DNA of 64,000 nucleotides from Streptomyces sp. NBC_01214. Its GTDB lineage: Bacteria; Actinomycetota; Actinomycetes; Streptomycetales; Streptomycetaceae. The position numbers and the translations under genes were made by a program. Below are positions 20,185-29,002 of the stretch, one piece after another. Each line of letters begins with the position of its first letter. Positions within the stretch are counted from its first letter, which is position 1. The stretch lies in the NCBI RefSeq assembly GCF_026340975.1, contig NZ_JAPEOS010000002.1, positions 1,919,001 to 1,983,000 on the forward strand. Direction: 5' to 3'. A model generated the notes under the pieces. That model ran no database searches. It saw only the letters and a program-made list of their open reading frames with translations, and had not been told where the DNA came from.

Positions 20185-20349
20185 GTCGAAGTCCCGCCCG
20201 GCCCGCGACGCCCGGCACCGCACCGGGCCGCGTCGTCGGGGCGCCCGAGTAAGTCCAGTACGCGGCGCGCTCCTCCGCCTCGCCCTGCTTCCCCCGGCCC
20301 TGCGGGCCCGGGGAGATCCGAAGGAGACGGCCCGGGCCGTCTCCTTCGG
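20185..20349. repeat. Dispersed intergenic repeat, copy A
   Basis: This block is about 80% similar by eye to the reverse complement of 1526-1719, sharing CGCCCGGCACCGCAC, GTCGGGGCGCCCGAGTA, TCCGCCTCGCCCTGCTTCCC and GGCCCTGCGGGCCCGGGGAGA. It lacks about 45 bp near its right end relative to copy B and finishes in a long palindrome. The remaining spacer to 20638 holds only short direct repeats of a GAACCGG type and no gene. Confidence 0.55.
20318..20349. terminator. 32-bp perfect palindrome, probable bidirectional terminator
   Basis: The arms CCGAAGGAGACGGCCC and GGGCCGTCTCCTTCGG pair without a mismatch, giving a very stable hairpin or cruciform at the end of repeat copy A. There is no U-tract, as is common for Streptomyces terminators. 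It would insulate the molybdenum-hydroxylase genes from readthrough. Confidence 0.55.
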
Positions 20350-20638
20350 TGGCGGCGCCCGGTCGCTGCGCTTGGCGGTGCCGGGCCGGTCGGGGATACG
20401 CTGAGAGGAAGTCTCTACGTCCGCCGGTCCTCGTCGAAGTGACCGACCGCAGCGGCCGGAGTCGAACCGGATCCGAACCGGGACGTGACCCGGGGCCGAA
20501 CCGGCGGTGCCCCGTGGCCGACCCCGGGCTTCGACGCGCATGCGATGCGGCCGCCCGAGGTCGTGACGCCGCCCGCGCGCACCGGAGGCCGGTGGACGGC
20601 CCGTCACACGGCTGCCGTCGTGAGGGAGCGCGATCCCC

Positions 20639-21466
20639 GTGGACCTCAACACGATCACCGAAGTCGTCCGGCGTCCCTCCGACCGGCCGGGCGCGGACTG
20701 GCGCGAGGGCGATGCCTGGCTCGCGGGCGGGACATGGCTGTTCTCGGTGGAACAGCCGGACCTGCGCCGCCTGGTCGACCTGACCACCCTGCGGTGGGAC
20801 ACCCTCGTCCCGTCCGACAAGGGCCTCGAGATCGGTGCCACCTGCACCATCCGCGAGTTCTACGCCTTCCGGCCCCCGGCCGACTGGACCGCCGGCCCCC
20901 TGATCGGGACGGCGTGCGAGGCGTTCCTGTCCTCGTTCAAGGTCTGGAACGCGGCCACCGTGGGCGGAAACATCTGCATGTCGCTGCCGGCCGGCCCGAT
21001 GATCACGCTGACGGTCGCGCTGGAAGCGCGCTACGAACTGTGGGCCCCCGACGGGACGACGCGCACCGTCGACGCCCTCGACTTCGTGACCGGCAACCAC
21101 GAGAACGTCCTCGCCCCCGGGGAGATCCTGCGACGCATCGAGATCCCGGTGCACGCCCTGCGCAAACGCGCCGTGCACCGCCGGTTCACCCTGACCCGAC
21201 TCGGCCGCTCGACGGTGTTCCTCGTCGGCACCCGCACGCCCGGGCACGACGACCTGCTGCTCACCGTCACCGCCGGCACCACCAGACCCGTGCGCATGGT
21301 CTTCGACACCATGCCCGACCCCCCGACCTTGCAGCAGAGCATCGACGTCATCCCCACCGACGTCTGGTTCGACGACCCCAACGGCACTCCCGGCCACCGC
21401 CGCCATCTCACGAAGCACTTCGCCGAGGAGATCCGCCGTGAACTCGCGTCCGGGAGCCCGACATGA
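20639..21466 (+). CDS. FAD-binding subunit of a molybdenum hydroxylase
   Basis: A 275-residue CoxM/XdhB-like protein that passes electrons through FAD in xanthine dehydrogenase-family complexes. The PCMH FAD motifs are visible: AWLAGGTWLFSVEQPD and KVWNAATVGGNICMSLPAG. The C-terminal CO-dehydrogenase-flavoprotein-like domain is present but short. Start: GTG at 20639, with GAGGGAG about 10 nt upstream. The stop overlaps the ATG of the Mo/Fe-S subunit (ATGA at 21463-21466), so the two are translated together and should form one enzyme. Confidence 0.9.
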   Translation: MDLNTITEVVRRPSDRPGADWREGDAWLAGGTWLFSVEQPDLRRLVDLTTLRWDTLVPSDKGLEIGATCTIREFYAFRPPADWTAGPLIGTACEAFLSSFKVWNAATVGGNICMSLPAGPMITLTVALEARYELWAPDGTTRTVDALDFVTGNHENVLAPGEILRRIEIPVHALRKRAVHRRFTLTRLGRSTVFLVGTRTPGHDDLLLTVTAGTTRPVRMVFDTMPDPPTLQQSIDVIPTDVWFDDPNGTPGHRRHLTKHFAEEIRRELASGSPT

Positions 21467-24180
21467 CGTACCGCGTGAACGGCAGGAGCTTCGGCGAGGA
21501 GCCGGCGCCCGGACAGTGCCTGCGCACCTTCCTCCGCTCGCTCGGCCACTACGGCGTCAAGAAGGGCTGTGACGCGGGAGACTGCGGCGCCTGCACGGTA
21601 TGGCTGGACGGCAGCCCCGTGCACAGCTGCATCACCCCCGCCTTCCGCGCCGACGGCCGTGAGGTGACCACCATCGAGGGGCTGGGCTCGCCCGGCAACC
21701 TGCATCCGATGCAGCGGCAGTTCCGCGACGCCCCCGGATTCCAGTGCGGCTTCTGCACCGCCGGAATGATCATGACCTCGGCGACCTTCACCGAGTCCCA
21801 GAAGGCCGATCTGCCACGGGCGTTGAAGGGCAACCTCTGCCGCTGCACCGGCTACCGGGGGATCGAGGACGCCGTGCGGGGCGTCGTCGGCGTGGAGAGC
21901 GCCGGGCCGGGAAAGGCCGTCGGAACGAGCGTCGGAGCCCCTGCGGCCAACGACGTGGTGACGGGCCGCGCCGAGTTCACGATGGACACCCACATGGAGG
22001 GCATGCTGCACCTCAAGGTGCTGCACTCCCCGCACGCCCACGCCCGGATCCTGTCGATCGACAAGAGCGCGGCCCTCGCGGTCCCCGGCGTACGGCGGGT
22101 CTACACCTGGGAGGACGTGCCCCGCAGACGCTTCACCACGGCGATCCACACCGACCACCTGGTCGACCCGGACGACACCCTCATCCTCGACCGGACGCTC
22201 CGCTTCGCCGGCCAGCGCGTCGTCGCGGTCGTCGCCGACACGCCCGGCGCCGCTGAGGAGGGCTGCCGGAACGTCGTCGTCGAGTACGAGCCGCTGCCCG
22301 CCGTGTTCGATCCCGAGGAGGCCATGGCCGAGGGGGCCCCGCAGATCCACGGGGCGGACGACCCCTTCGTCCGCGACCCCGTCCACAACGTCCTGCTCGA
22401 GATCCACTCGCACATCGGAGACGTGGACGCGGGCTTCGCCGAGGCCGACGTGATCCACGAAGGCACGTACTCCTCACCGCGCGTGCAGCACGCGCACCTG
22501 GAGACCCACGGCTCGATCGCCTGGATGGAGGACGGCCGCCTGCACGTCCGCACCAGCTCGCAGTCGCCCTCCATCGCCAAGGTCAAACTCGCCCACCTGT
22601 TCGCGCTGCGCCCGGACCAGCTCCGCGTGTTCTGCATGCGCGTCGGCGGCGGTTTCGGCGGCAAACAGGAGGTCATCTCGGAGGACCTGGCCGCGCTCGC
22701 GGCGCTGGACACCGGGCGGCCCGTGTGCTTCGAGTACACCCGCGAGGAGGAGTTCACCACGGCCTCGCCACGGCATCCGATGACGCTGACGGTCAAACTG
22801 GGCGCGAAGGCGGACGGCACGCTCACCGCCTTCCAGGTCCGCAACGTGTCGAACACGGGCGCCTACGGGAACCACGGCGGCGAAACCCTGTTCGCGGGCG
22901 GCGCGGCCGTCATGATCTACCGCTGCCCCAACAAGAAGTACGACGCCTACTCCGTCTACACCAACACCGTTCCGAGCGGCGCGCTGCGCGGGTACGGGAT
23001 GACCCAGCCGGCCTTCGCCGTGGAATCGGCGATGCACGAACTGGCCCTCGCCCTCCACATGGACCCGCTCGAACTGCGCCGCCGCAACATCGTGCGGCCG
23101 GGCGACCCGCTCGTCGCCCTGCACGACGGCCCCGACGACGTGACGTTCAGCGAGGACGGCCTCGCGCAGTGCATCGACCTGGTGGACCGGGCCCTGGCCC
23201 GGACGGCCGGGGACCCGCACCTCGGCCCGGACTGGCTCATCGGGGCGGGCGCCGCGGCCTCCCTGCACGAGACCGCACCCCCGACCGAACACATCTCGGA
23301 GGCCTGGGTGACGCTCGGCGACGACCTCGTCTACGAGCTCGCCGTCGGCACGGTCGAATTCGGCGAGGGCACCTCGACCGCCCACGTCCAGATCGCCGCC
23401 CACCAGTTGGGCACCACACCGTCGCGGATCCGCCTCGTGCAGTCCGACACCGACCGCACGGGATTCGACACCGGAGCCTTCGCGAGCGCGGGCCTCTTCG
23501 TGGCGGGCAACGCGGTGCTGCGGGCGAGCAACGCCGTGCGCGACCGCATCCTGGAGTTCGCCGCCGCCCACACGGGAATCCACCCCGTGATGTGCTCGAT
23601 GGACGACGACGGCGTTGTCTGCGGGGACCACCGGGTGTCCCTGGCCGAACTCGTCGCGCTGGCACGGGCGCGCGGCATCCGCTTCACCGCCGCCCGCAAG
23701 GCCTACGGATCGCCCCGCAGCGCCGTCTCCAACGCGCACGGGTTCCGGATCGCGGTCCACCGGGTGACCGGTGAGATCCGCGTCCTGAACAGCATCCAGG
23801 CGGACGACGCCGGCGTCGTCATCAACCCCGCGCAGGTACGGGGACAGGTGGAGGGCGCCGTCGCCCAGGGAATCGGCTTCGTCCTGACCGAGAACCACCG
23901 GCTCGACGCGAACGGCGCCGTGGTCAACCCGAACCTGCGCAACTACCGCATCCCCACCTTCGCCGACGTCCCGCGCACCGAAGTGCTCCTGGTGGGCTCG
24001 GCGGACTCCGTCGGGCCGATGCGGGCGAAGGGCATGGCGGAGTGCAGCGTCAACCCGGTGGCCCCCGCACTGGCGAACGCGCTCCAGGACGCCACGGGAA
24101 TCCGCTACAGGTCGCTGCCGCTGACACCGGAACGGATCTACGACCGGATCGGCGAGAAGCGGTCGCACTCGAAGGCCTGA
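21463..24180 (+). CDS. Molybdopterin-dependent oxidoreductase, fused 2Fe-2S and Mo subunits
   Basis: A 905-residue fusion. Residues 1-145 are the iron-sulfur subunit, with a plant-ferredoxin cluster (Cys36, 41, 44, 56) and a second cluster (Cys95, 98, 126, 128; CGFCTAGM and CRCTGY). From about residue 160 comes the molybdopterin subunit with GGGFGGKQEVISED, VPSGALRGYGMTQPAFAVE and the active-site Glu of KGMAECSVNP (about Glu860). In most xanthine or aldehyde oxidases these are separate genes, so the fusion is notable. The substrate is unknown; the GALRGYG loop is unlike the AFRGFG of typical xanthine dehydrogenases and the AYxCSFR of CO dehydrogenase. No pterin-maturation chaperone (XdhC/CoxF) lies in the window. 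Confidence 0.92.
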   Translation: MTYRVNGRSFGEEPAPGQCLRTFLRSLGHYGVKKGCDAGDCGACTVWLDGSPVHSCITPAFRADGREVTTIEGLGSPGNLHPMQRQFRDAPGFQCGFCTAGMIMTSATFTESQKADLPRALKGNLCRCTGYRGIEDAVRGVVGVESAGPGKAVGTSVGAPAANDVVTGRAEFTMDTHMEGMLHLKVLHSPHAHARILSIDKSAALAVPGVRRVYTWEDVPRRRFTTAIHTDHLVDPDDTLILDRTLRFAGQRVVAVVADTPGAAEEGCRNVVVEYEPLPAVFDPEEAMAEGAPQIHGADDPFVRDPVHNVLLEIHSHIGDVDAGFAEADVIHEGTYSSPRVQHAHLETHGSIAWMEDGRLHVRTSSQSPSIAKVKLAHLFALRPDQLRVFCMRVGGGFGGKQEVISEDLAALAALDTGRPVCFEYTREEEFTTASPRHPMTLTVKLGAKADGTLTAFQVRNVSNTGAYGNHGGETLFAGGAAVMIYRCPNKKYDAYSVYTNTVPSGALRGYGMTQPAFAVESAMHELALALHMDPLELRRRNIVRPGDPLVALHDGPDDVTFSEDGLAQCIDLVDRALARTAGDPHLGPDWLIGAGAAASLHETAPPTEHISEAWVTLGDDLVYELAVGTVEFGEGTSTAHVQIAAHQLGTTPSRIRLVQSDTDRTGFDTGAFASAGLFVAGNAVLRASNAVRDRILEFAAAHTGIHPVMCSMDDDGVVCGDHRVSLAELVALARARGIRFTAARKAYGSPRSAVSNAHGFRIAVHRVTGEIRVLNSIQADDAGVVINPAQVRGQVEGAVAQGIGFVLTENHRLDANGAVVNPNLRNYRIPTFADVPRTEVLLVGSADSVGPMRAKGMAECSVNPVAPALANALQDATGIRYRSLPLTPERIYDRIGEKRSHSKA

Positions 24181-24184
24181 GCCC

Positions 24185-25156
24185 ATGGACACCGACAAGC
24201 ACCCACAAGACGCCGAGGCCACGGCGATCATCGCCCAGAAGGTACTGCCCGGACGGGAGCGGGAGTACGAGACGTGGCAGCAGGACGTCAACGCCGCCGC
24301 CGCCGAGTACGACGGGTACCTCGGCGTCGAGGTCGCCCCGCCGACACCCCTGCAACCCGAATGGGTCGTGGTCTACCGGTACGACTCGATACCCCACCTC
24401 CAGGCGTGGATCAACAGCTCGACCCGGCAGGGACTCCTCGAAGTCGGCGACGAGTACCTCGACGGCCCCGGAACCCAGCAGGTCGTCAGCGGCCACGCAC
24501 CCGCACAGGATCCGCTGGTGACCGTGGTGATCACCCACCGCGTCCACCCGGAGCACGTCGAGGACTTCCTCGCGTGGCAGCGCCGGATGACCGAGGAGGA
24601 GAGCAAGTTCGAGGGATTCCGCGGAAGCGAGTTCTTCCCGCCCATCGAAGGGGTCCAGGAAGAATGGACCACGCTGTACCGGTTCGACAACGCCGAGCAC
24701 CTCGACGCCTGGCTGACCTCGGACAGGAGGCACAAGGTCCTCGCCGAAGGGAAGGATTTCGACTTCAAACTGCGCACGATCGACAACTCCTTCGGCAGCT
24801 GGTTCGCCTTCGAGGAGAACGGCAGGGAAGCGCCGCCGCCGTCGGTCACCAAGACCGCCATCGCGGTCTGGGTCGGCCTGTACCCGACCGTCGTCCTCCT
24901 GGCGCTCGCCACGTCACCGCTGAAGATGCCGCTCTGGCTGGGCCTGCTCGTGGGCAACCTGCTGTCGAGCCTCGTCATGAGCTTCTTCACGATGCCCTAC
25001 TACGTGAACCCGCTCCTGGGGCGGTGGCTGCGCCCGTCGCCGGACGAACCGCCGGCCAGGACCAACCTCGTCGGCATCGGGATCGTCGCCGTCCTGCTGG
25101 CCTTCTGGGTCGTGGTCTTCTACCTGGTGACCACCCAGATCTGGACCCTGCCCTGA
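24185..25156 (+). CDS. Double ABM-domain membrane protein
   Basis: A 323-residue protein only 4 bp after the molybdenum-hydroxylase gene. Residues about 12-100 and 110-205 are two antibiotic-biosynthesis-monooxygenase (ABM) ferredoxin-like domains, each with the pattern xxVxPGREREYETWQ and WVVVYRYDSIPHLQAWI or its counterpart. A C-terminal membrane part follows with three hydrophobic segments (about 220-240, 245-268, 295-318), introduced by PPPSVTKTAIAVWVGLYP as in COG3224 proteins. ABM proteins act as cofactor-free oxygenases or bind aromatic or heme-like ligands. The tight spacing suggests it handles the substrate or product of the hydroxylase at the membrane (inference). Confidence 0.8.
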   Translation: MDTDKHPQDAEATAIIAQKVLPGREREYETWQQDVNAAAAEYDGYLGVEVAPPTPLQPEWVVVYRYDSIPHLQAWINSSTRQGLLEVGDEYLDGPGTQQVVSGHAPAQDPLVTVVITHRVHPEHVEDFLAWQRRMTEEESKFEGFRGSEFFPPIEGVQEEWTTLYRFDNAEHLDAWLTSDRRHKVLAEGKDFDFKLRTIDNSFGSWFAFEENGREAPPPSVTKTAIAVWVGLYPTVVLLALATSPLKMPLWLGLLVGNLLSSLVMSFFTMPYYVNPLLGRWLRPSPDEPPARTNLVGIGIVAVLLAFWVVVFYLVTTQIWTLP

Positions 25157-25181
25157 CCCGGCGGTGCGGCGACGGCCTGCG

Positions 25182-25937
25182 CTAAGCCGTCAGGGCCGGC
25201 AGCCGGGCCGGCGCCGACGCGGCCGCGTCGAAGCGGCGCAGCAGCAGCCGGGCCAGTTCCGGGGCCGCGCCCAGGACGTCCGCGACGACGTCCGCGCCCG
25301 CGGCCCCGGCGCCGGCCGCGATGCGGTCCGGGAGGCGGCCGGGGGCGATGACGTACGGAGCCACCGCCACCCGCTCGAAGCCTTCGGCACGCAGGGCCCG
25401 TACGGCGTCCTCCGTACGGGGCAGTGCGGCGGAGGCGAACGCAGGCCGCACGGCACACCAACCGGTGCGCCGCCACTCCCGCGCGGTTTCAGCGATCGCT
25501 GCGATCGCCTCCGGGTCCGAGGAGCCGGCGGACGCGAGCACCACGGCGGTGGTGGCGCGGTCCGCCGGGGTGAGGCCGGCTTCGGTGAGCCGGCGTTCCA
25601 GGGCGGTCAGCAGGAGCGGGGACGGCCCGAGGACGTCCGCCACCCGCACCGACAGCCCCGGCAGGCGCGAGGTCGACTCGGCGAGCGCCGCCGGGACGTC
25701 GGACTTCGCGTGGAAGGCGCGGGTCAGCAGCAGCGGGAGCGCCACGACCTCCCGTACGCCGGACAGGTAGAGCGTGGACAGTGCCTGCGCCACCGACGGG
25801 GTGTTGAAGTCCAGGAAGGCCGTCTCCACGCGCAGTCCCGGCCGCAGCGCCCGCACGCGCCCCGTGAGGGCGTGCACGGTCGCCGCGTGCCGCGGGTCGC
25901 GGCTGCCGTGGGCGATGACCAGGAGTGTCGGGGACAC
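25182..25937 (-). CDS. Sirohydrochlorin chelatase (CbiX-like)
   Basis: A 251-residue protein with two CbiX-type halves: TLLVIAHGSRDPRHAAT with the metal His near the N-terminus and FHAKSDVPAAL as the second His site. It is expected to insert Fe2+ into sirohydrochlorin, making the siroheme needed by the sulfite reductase encoded upstream. Start: GTG at 25935-25937; the stop of the upstream permease gene is 5 bp away, so it is the last gene of the leftward sulfur block. Confidence 0.85.
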   Translation of the reverse strand: MSPTLLVIAHGSRDPRHAATVHALTGRVRALRPGLRVETAFLDFNTPSVAQALSTLYLSGVREVVALPLLLTRAFHAKSDVPAALAESTSRLPGLSVRVADVLGPSPLLLTALERRLTEAGLTPADRATTAVVLASAGSSDPEAIAAIAETAREWRRTGWCAVRPAFASAALPRTEDAVRALRAEGFERVAVAPYVIAPGRLPDRIAAGAGAAGADVVADVLGAAPELARLLLRRFDAAASAPARLPALTA

Positions 25938-25942
25938 GGCGA

Positions 25943-26839
25943 TCAGCTCTTCGCCAGCAGGCCGCGGCTGCGCAGCACCCACCGCTCGACCGGGCTGAAG
26001 ATCAGCAGGTCGATGGCGATGCCGACGACCAGGATCAGGATGATCGCGAGGAACACGCCCGGCAGGTCGATGTTGTTGCGGCCGTTCTCCAGCAGCTGGC
26101 CCAGGCCCAGGCCCAGGTCGGGCGAGGAGGCGATGATCTCGGCGGCCATCAGGGAGCGCCAGGAGAAGGCCCAGCCCTGCTTCAGACCGGCCAGGTAGCC
26201 GGGCAGCGCGGCCGGCATGACGATGTGCCGGGCGCCGGCCAGACCGGTGGCCCCGAGGGTGCGGCCGGCCCGCAGGTACAGCGGCGGGATCTGGTCGATG
26301 CCGGAGACGAGGCCGTTGGCGATGGAGGGGACGGCGCCCAGCAGGATCACCGTGAACATCATCGCGTCGTTCAGGCCGAACCACAGGACGGCCGGCGGCA
26401 CCCAGGCCACCGACGGCAGCGACTGCAGGCCCTGCAGGATCGGGCCGATCGCGGCGCGGACGAACTTCACCCGGGCGACGAGCAGTCCGAGCGGCGTACC
26501 GATGGCCAGGGCCAGCAGGAAGCCGAGCAGACCGCGGGAGACGCTGGTCCAGATGACCTCCAGCAGCGTGCCCTTGAGCCACATGTCGGACAGGCTGTCC
26601 CACACCGCGGACAGTGCGGGCAGCTTGGTCTCTTCGGTGACGTGCGTCGCGACGAGGACCTGCCAGACCAGGAGCACCAGGCTCACGGCCAGGACCGGCG
26701 GGAAGACCTTCTTGACGAGGATCTCCCGGATCGGGGTGCGGTGGGTCTGGACCGCGTCGAGGGCGTCGAGGCCCGCCTCCAGGCCGGCCAGGTCGTCGGT
26801 CTTGCCCGTGGCCTTCGAAGTGATGTCAGTGCTGGCCAT
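25943..26839 (-). CDS. ssuC: ABC transporter permease (sulfonate/taurine type)
   Basis: A 298-residue inner-membrane permease of the BPD_transp_1 (SsuC/TauC) family with about six membrane helices after a charged N-terminal region. The EAA-like loop is YLRAGRTLGATGLAGARHIVMPAALPG. It forms the channel for the ATPase and lipoprotein encoded just before it. The start ATG at 26837-26839 overlaps the end of the ATPase gene by 14 bp. The name follows the family; the exact sulfur substrate (alkanesulfonate, taurine or sulfate ester) is not certain. Confidence 0.85.
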   Translation of the reverse strand: MASTDITSKATGKTDDLAGLEAGLDALDAVQTHRTPIREILVKKVFPPVLAVSLVLLVWQVLVATHVTEETKLPALSAVWDSLSDMWLKGTLLEVIWTSVSRGLLGFLLALAIGTPLGLLVARVKFVRAAIGPILQGLQSLPSVAWVPPAVLWFGLNDAMMFTVILLGAVPSIANGLVSGIDQIPPLYLRAGRTLGATGLAGARHIVMPAALPGYLAGLKQGWAFSWRSLMAAEIIASSPDLGLGLGQLLENGRNNIDLPGVFLAIILILVVGIAIDLLIFSPVERWVLRSRGLLAKS

Positions 26840-27620
26840 GGCGGCGGATCTCCCCACGCAGGTGTTCAGTGATCTCCAGGGACAGTTCCGCGACGTCCGC
26901 GTCCTCGATGCGGCGCGGCTGCGGGATGTCCACGGTCCATTCCTTCGCGACCCGGCCGGGCCGGGAAGAGAGCAGGACCACGCGCTGGGCGAGGCGGACG
27001 GCCTCGCGCACGTTGTGGGTGACGAAGAGGACGGACAGCCCCGTCTCTGCCCAGATGCGGGTGAGTTCGCCGTGCAGCACGTCCCGGGTGATGGCGTCGA
27101 GCGCGGCGAACGGCTCGTCCATCAGCAGCAGTCGGCTGTCCTGGGCCAGCGCCCGGGCCAGGGCCACGCGCTGGCGCATGCCGCCGGACAGCTCGTGCAC
27201 GCGCTTGCCGTACGAGCCGCCGAGGCGGACCAGCTCCAGCAGCCGCTCCGCCTCAAGGCGGCGGTCGGCCTTGGCCACCCCGCGCAGGCGCAGGGCGAGT
27301 TCGATGTTCTTGCCCGCGGTCAGCCACGGGAAGAGGGCGTGTTCCTGGAACATCAGCGCCGGACGGCCGCCGGGGGTCTCGATGGACCCCGCGGACGGCT
27401 TGTCCAGCCCCGCGACCAGGTTCAGCAGCGTGGACTTTCCGCACCCCGAGGCACCCAGGATGGTGACGAACTCGCCCGGAGCGACATCGAGGCTGATGTC
27501 GTCCAGGACGAGCTGCGATCCGGCCGGGCCGGAGAAGGACTTCGAGACGTGCTCGATGCGGGCGGCGTGGGTGCGCTCCGCAGCGGAGCCCTCGGCAGCC
27601 TTGGCAAGCGTGGTGGCCAT
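26826..27620 (-). CDS. ssuB: ABC transporter ATP-binding protein (sulfonate/taurine type)
   Basis: A 264-residue ATPase of the SsuB/TauB group. Walker A is GASGCGKST, the Q-loop is ALMFQEHALFPWL, the signature is LSGGMRQRVALARAL, Walker B is LLLMDEPFAALD and the switch His is in FVTHNVREAV. It powers uptake by the neighbouring permease. The start is the ATG at 27618-27620; another ATG three codons earlier is possible. It lies between the lipoprotein gene (34 bp gap) and the permease gene (14 bp overlap). Confidence 0.9.
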   Translation of the reverse strand: MATTLAKAAEGSAAERTHAARIEHVSKSFSGPAGSQLVLDDISLDVAPGEFVTILGASGCGKSTLLNLVAGLDKPSAGSIETPGGRPALMFQEHALFPWLTAGKNIELALRLRGVAKADRRLEAERLLELVRLGGSYGKRVHELSGGMRQRVALARALAQDSRLLLMDEPFAALDAITRDVLHGELTRIWAETGLSVLFVTHNVREAVRLAQRVVLLSSRPGRVAKEWTVDIPQPRRIEDADVAELSLEITEHLRGEIRRHGQH

Positions 27621-27654
27621 GGTCGTCACCTCCTGGGATTGCTGGATTGCGGGG

Positions 27655-28788
27655 TTACTTGGCGCCGAGACCGGCGTCGGAGACCTCGGGCTTGCCGGCG
27701 GCCTTCAGCACCTTGTTCAGGAGCGTCAGGTCGTAGATCCCGGTCAGGTCGGGCTGCTCGATGAGCTTGGCCTTGACGGCCCACTCCGACTGCGTCTTCA
27801 GCGTGGAGGCCAGCGGGTCGTCGGTGATGGCGATGCTGGGCCACGCCGGGTCGATGACCTTCGCGTCGAGCGGCTTGCCGCCCTCCGCCTCGAGCCGCGC
27901 GTTCGCGGAGGCCTTCGCCTTGTCCTGGTTGGCGTGGATCCACTCGTTGGTCTTCACCGTGCCGCGCAGCACGGCCTCGACGACGTCCGGGTGCTCCTTG
28001 AGGAACTTCTGCGACACGATGATGTTCGTGATCACGAACTTCTTGTCGGGCCACAGGCTGGTCTCGTCGAGGAGGACGGAGCCGCCGTCGGAGACGAGCT
28101 TGGAGGCCGTGGGCTCCGGCACCCAGGCGCCGTCGATCGAGCCCTGCTTGAACGCGTCCGGGGTCACCTTGTTGTCGGTGCGGACGACGGAGACGTCACC
28201 CTTGCCGGACTCCGGGTCGACCTTCCAGCCCTTCTCGGAGATCCAGTTGAGGAACGCGACGTCCTGCGTGTTCCCCTTCTGCGGGGTGGCGATCTTCTTG
28301 CCCTTGAGGTCGTCCAGGGTCTTGATCTTGTCCGGGTTCACGACGAGCTTGACGCCGCCGGAGGCAGAACCGGAGATGATCCGCAGGTTCGAGCCCTTGG
28401 ACTTCACGTAGCCGTTGATCGAGGGCGAGGGGCCGATGAAACCGATGTCGAGAGAGCCGCCGTTGAGGGCTTCGATCTCGGACGGGCCGGCGTTGAAGGA
28501 CTGCGGCTTGATCTTGGTGCCGTTCAGTTCCTTCTCGATCAGGCCTTCCTGGAGCCCGACCAGCGCGGTGGCGTGCGTCAGGTTGGGGAAGTACCCGATG
28601 CGGACCTCGGGGGCGGAGAGCTTCTTGCCGGCGTCGGCCGCGTCGGCGGCCTTCGGCTCGTCCTTCTTGGCCTCGGAACCGTAGCCGCAGGAAGCGAGCG
28701 CACCGATCAGGAGGGGCAGGGCGGCGGCGGCGACGATGCCGCGGCGGAGGGTGGAGCGGGAGGCGGTGCGGTTACCGGTGGCAGGCAC
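27655..28788 (-). CDS. ssuA: ABC transporter substrate-binding lipoprotein (sulfonate/taurine type)
   Basis: A 377-residue lipoprotein with a basic N-terminus, hydrophobic stretch and lipobox LASC at residues 31-34. After a charged linker comes the NMT1/SsuA-like binding fold with EVRIGYFPNLTHATALVGLQEG and DIGFIGPSPSINGYV. It captures an organic sulfur compound outside the membrane for the SsuBC pair. It follows cysN after about 210 bp of non-coding DNA, in which I see no terminator, so it may be read from the same transcript or from its own promoter. Confidence 0.85.
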   Translation of the reverse strand: MPATGNRTASRSTLRRGIVAAAALPLLIGALASCGYGSEAKKDEPKAADAADAGKKLSAPEVRIGYFPNLTHATALVGLQEGLIEKELNGTKIKPQSFNAGPSEIEALNGGSLDIGFIGPSPSINGYVKSKGSNLRIISGSASGGVKLVVNPDKIKTLDDLKGKKIATPQKGNTQDVAFLNWISEKGWKVDPESGKGDVSVVRTDNKVTPDAFKQGSIDGAWVPEPTASKLVSDGGSVLLDETSLWPDKKFVITNIIVSQKFLKEHPDVVEAVLRGTVKTNEWIHANQDKAKASANARLEAEGGKPLDAKVIDPAWPSIAITDDPLASTLKTQSEWAVKAKLIEQPDLTGIYDLTLLNKVLKAAGKPEVSDAGLGAK

Positions 28789-29002
28789 GGGAGGACTTCC
28801 TCTCGTGACGGCGTCATCTCATGACGCACGTCTTCGTTTGTGGAGCGATGGCGGGTACGGCTGGTGGGGGGTGTGGGCGCGCGTGCGGTGCGCGTACGTC
28901 ATCGCGCACATCGCGCAACCCCTCCCTGGCCGCTGCCGAGGGCGCCGCTGCCCACGCGGCCGCCCTCCTTCGCGAAGGTGGAGTAGACGTCGGGGAGCAT
29001 GG

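Noticed and set aside
28697..29000. ATG frame starting 3 bp after the cysN stop on the minus strand
   Set aside because: It starts MLPDVYSTFAKEGG but soon becomes His/Pro/Arg-rich and overlaps the ssuA start region in another frame. I see no ribosome-binding site or family, so it was not annotated.
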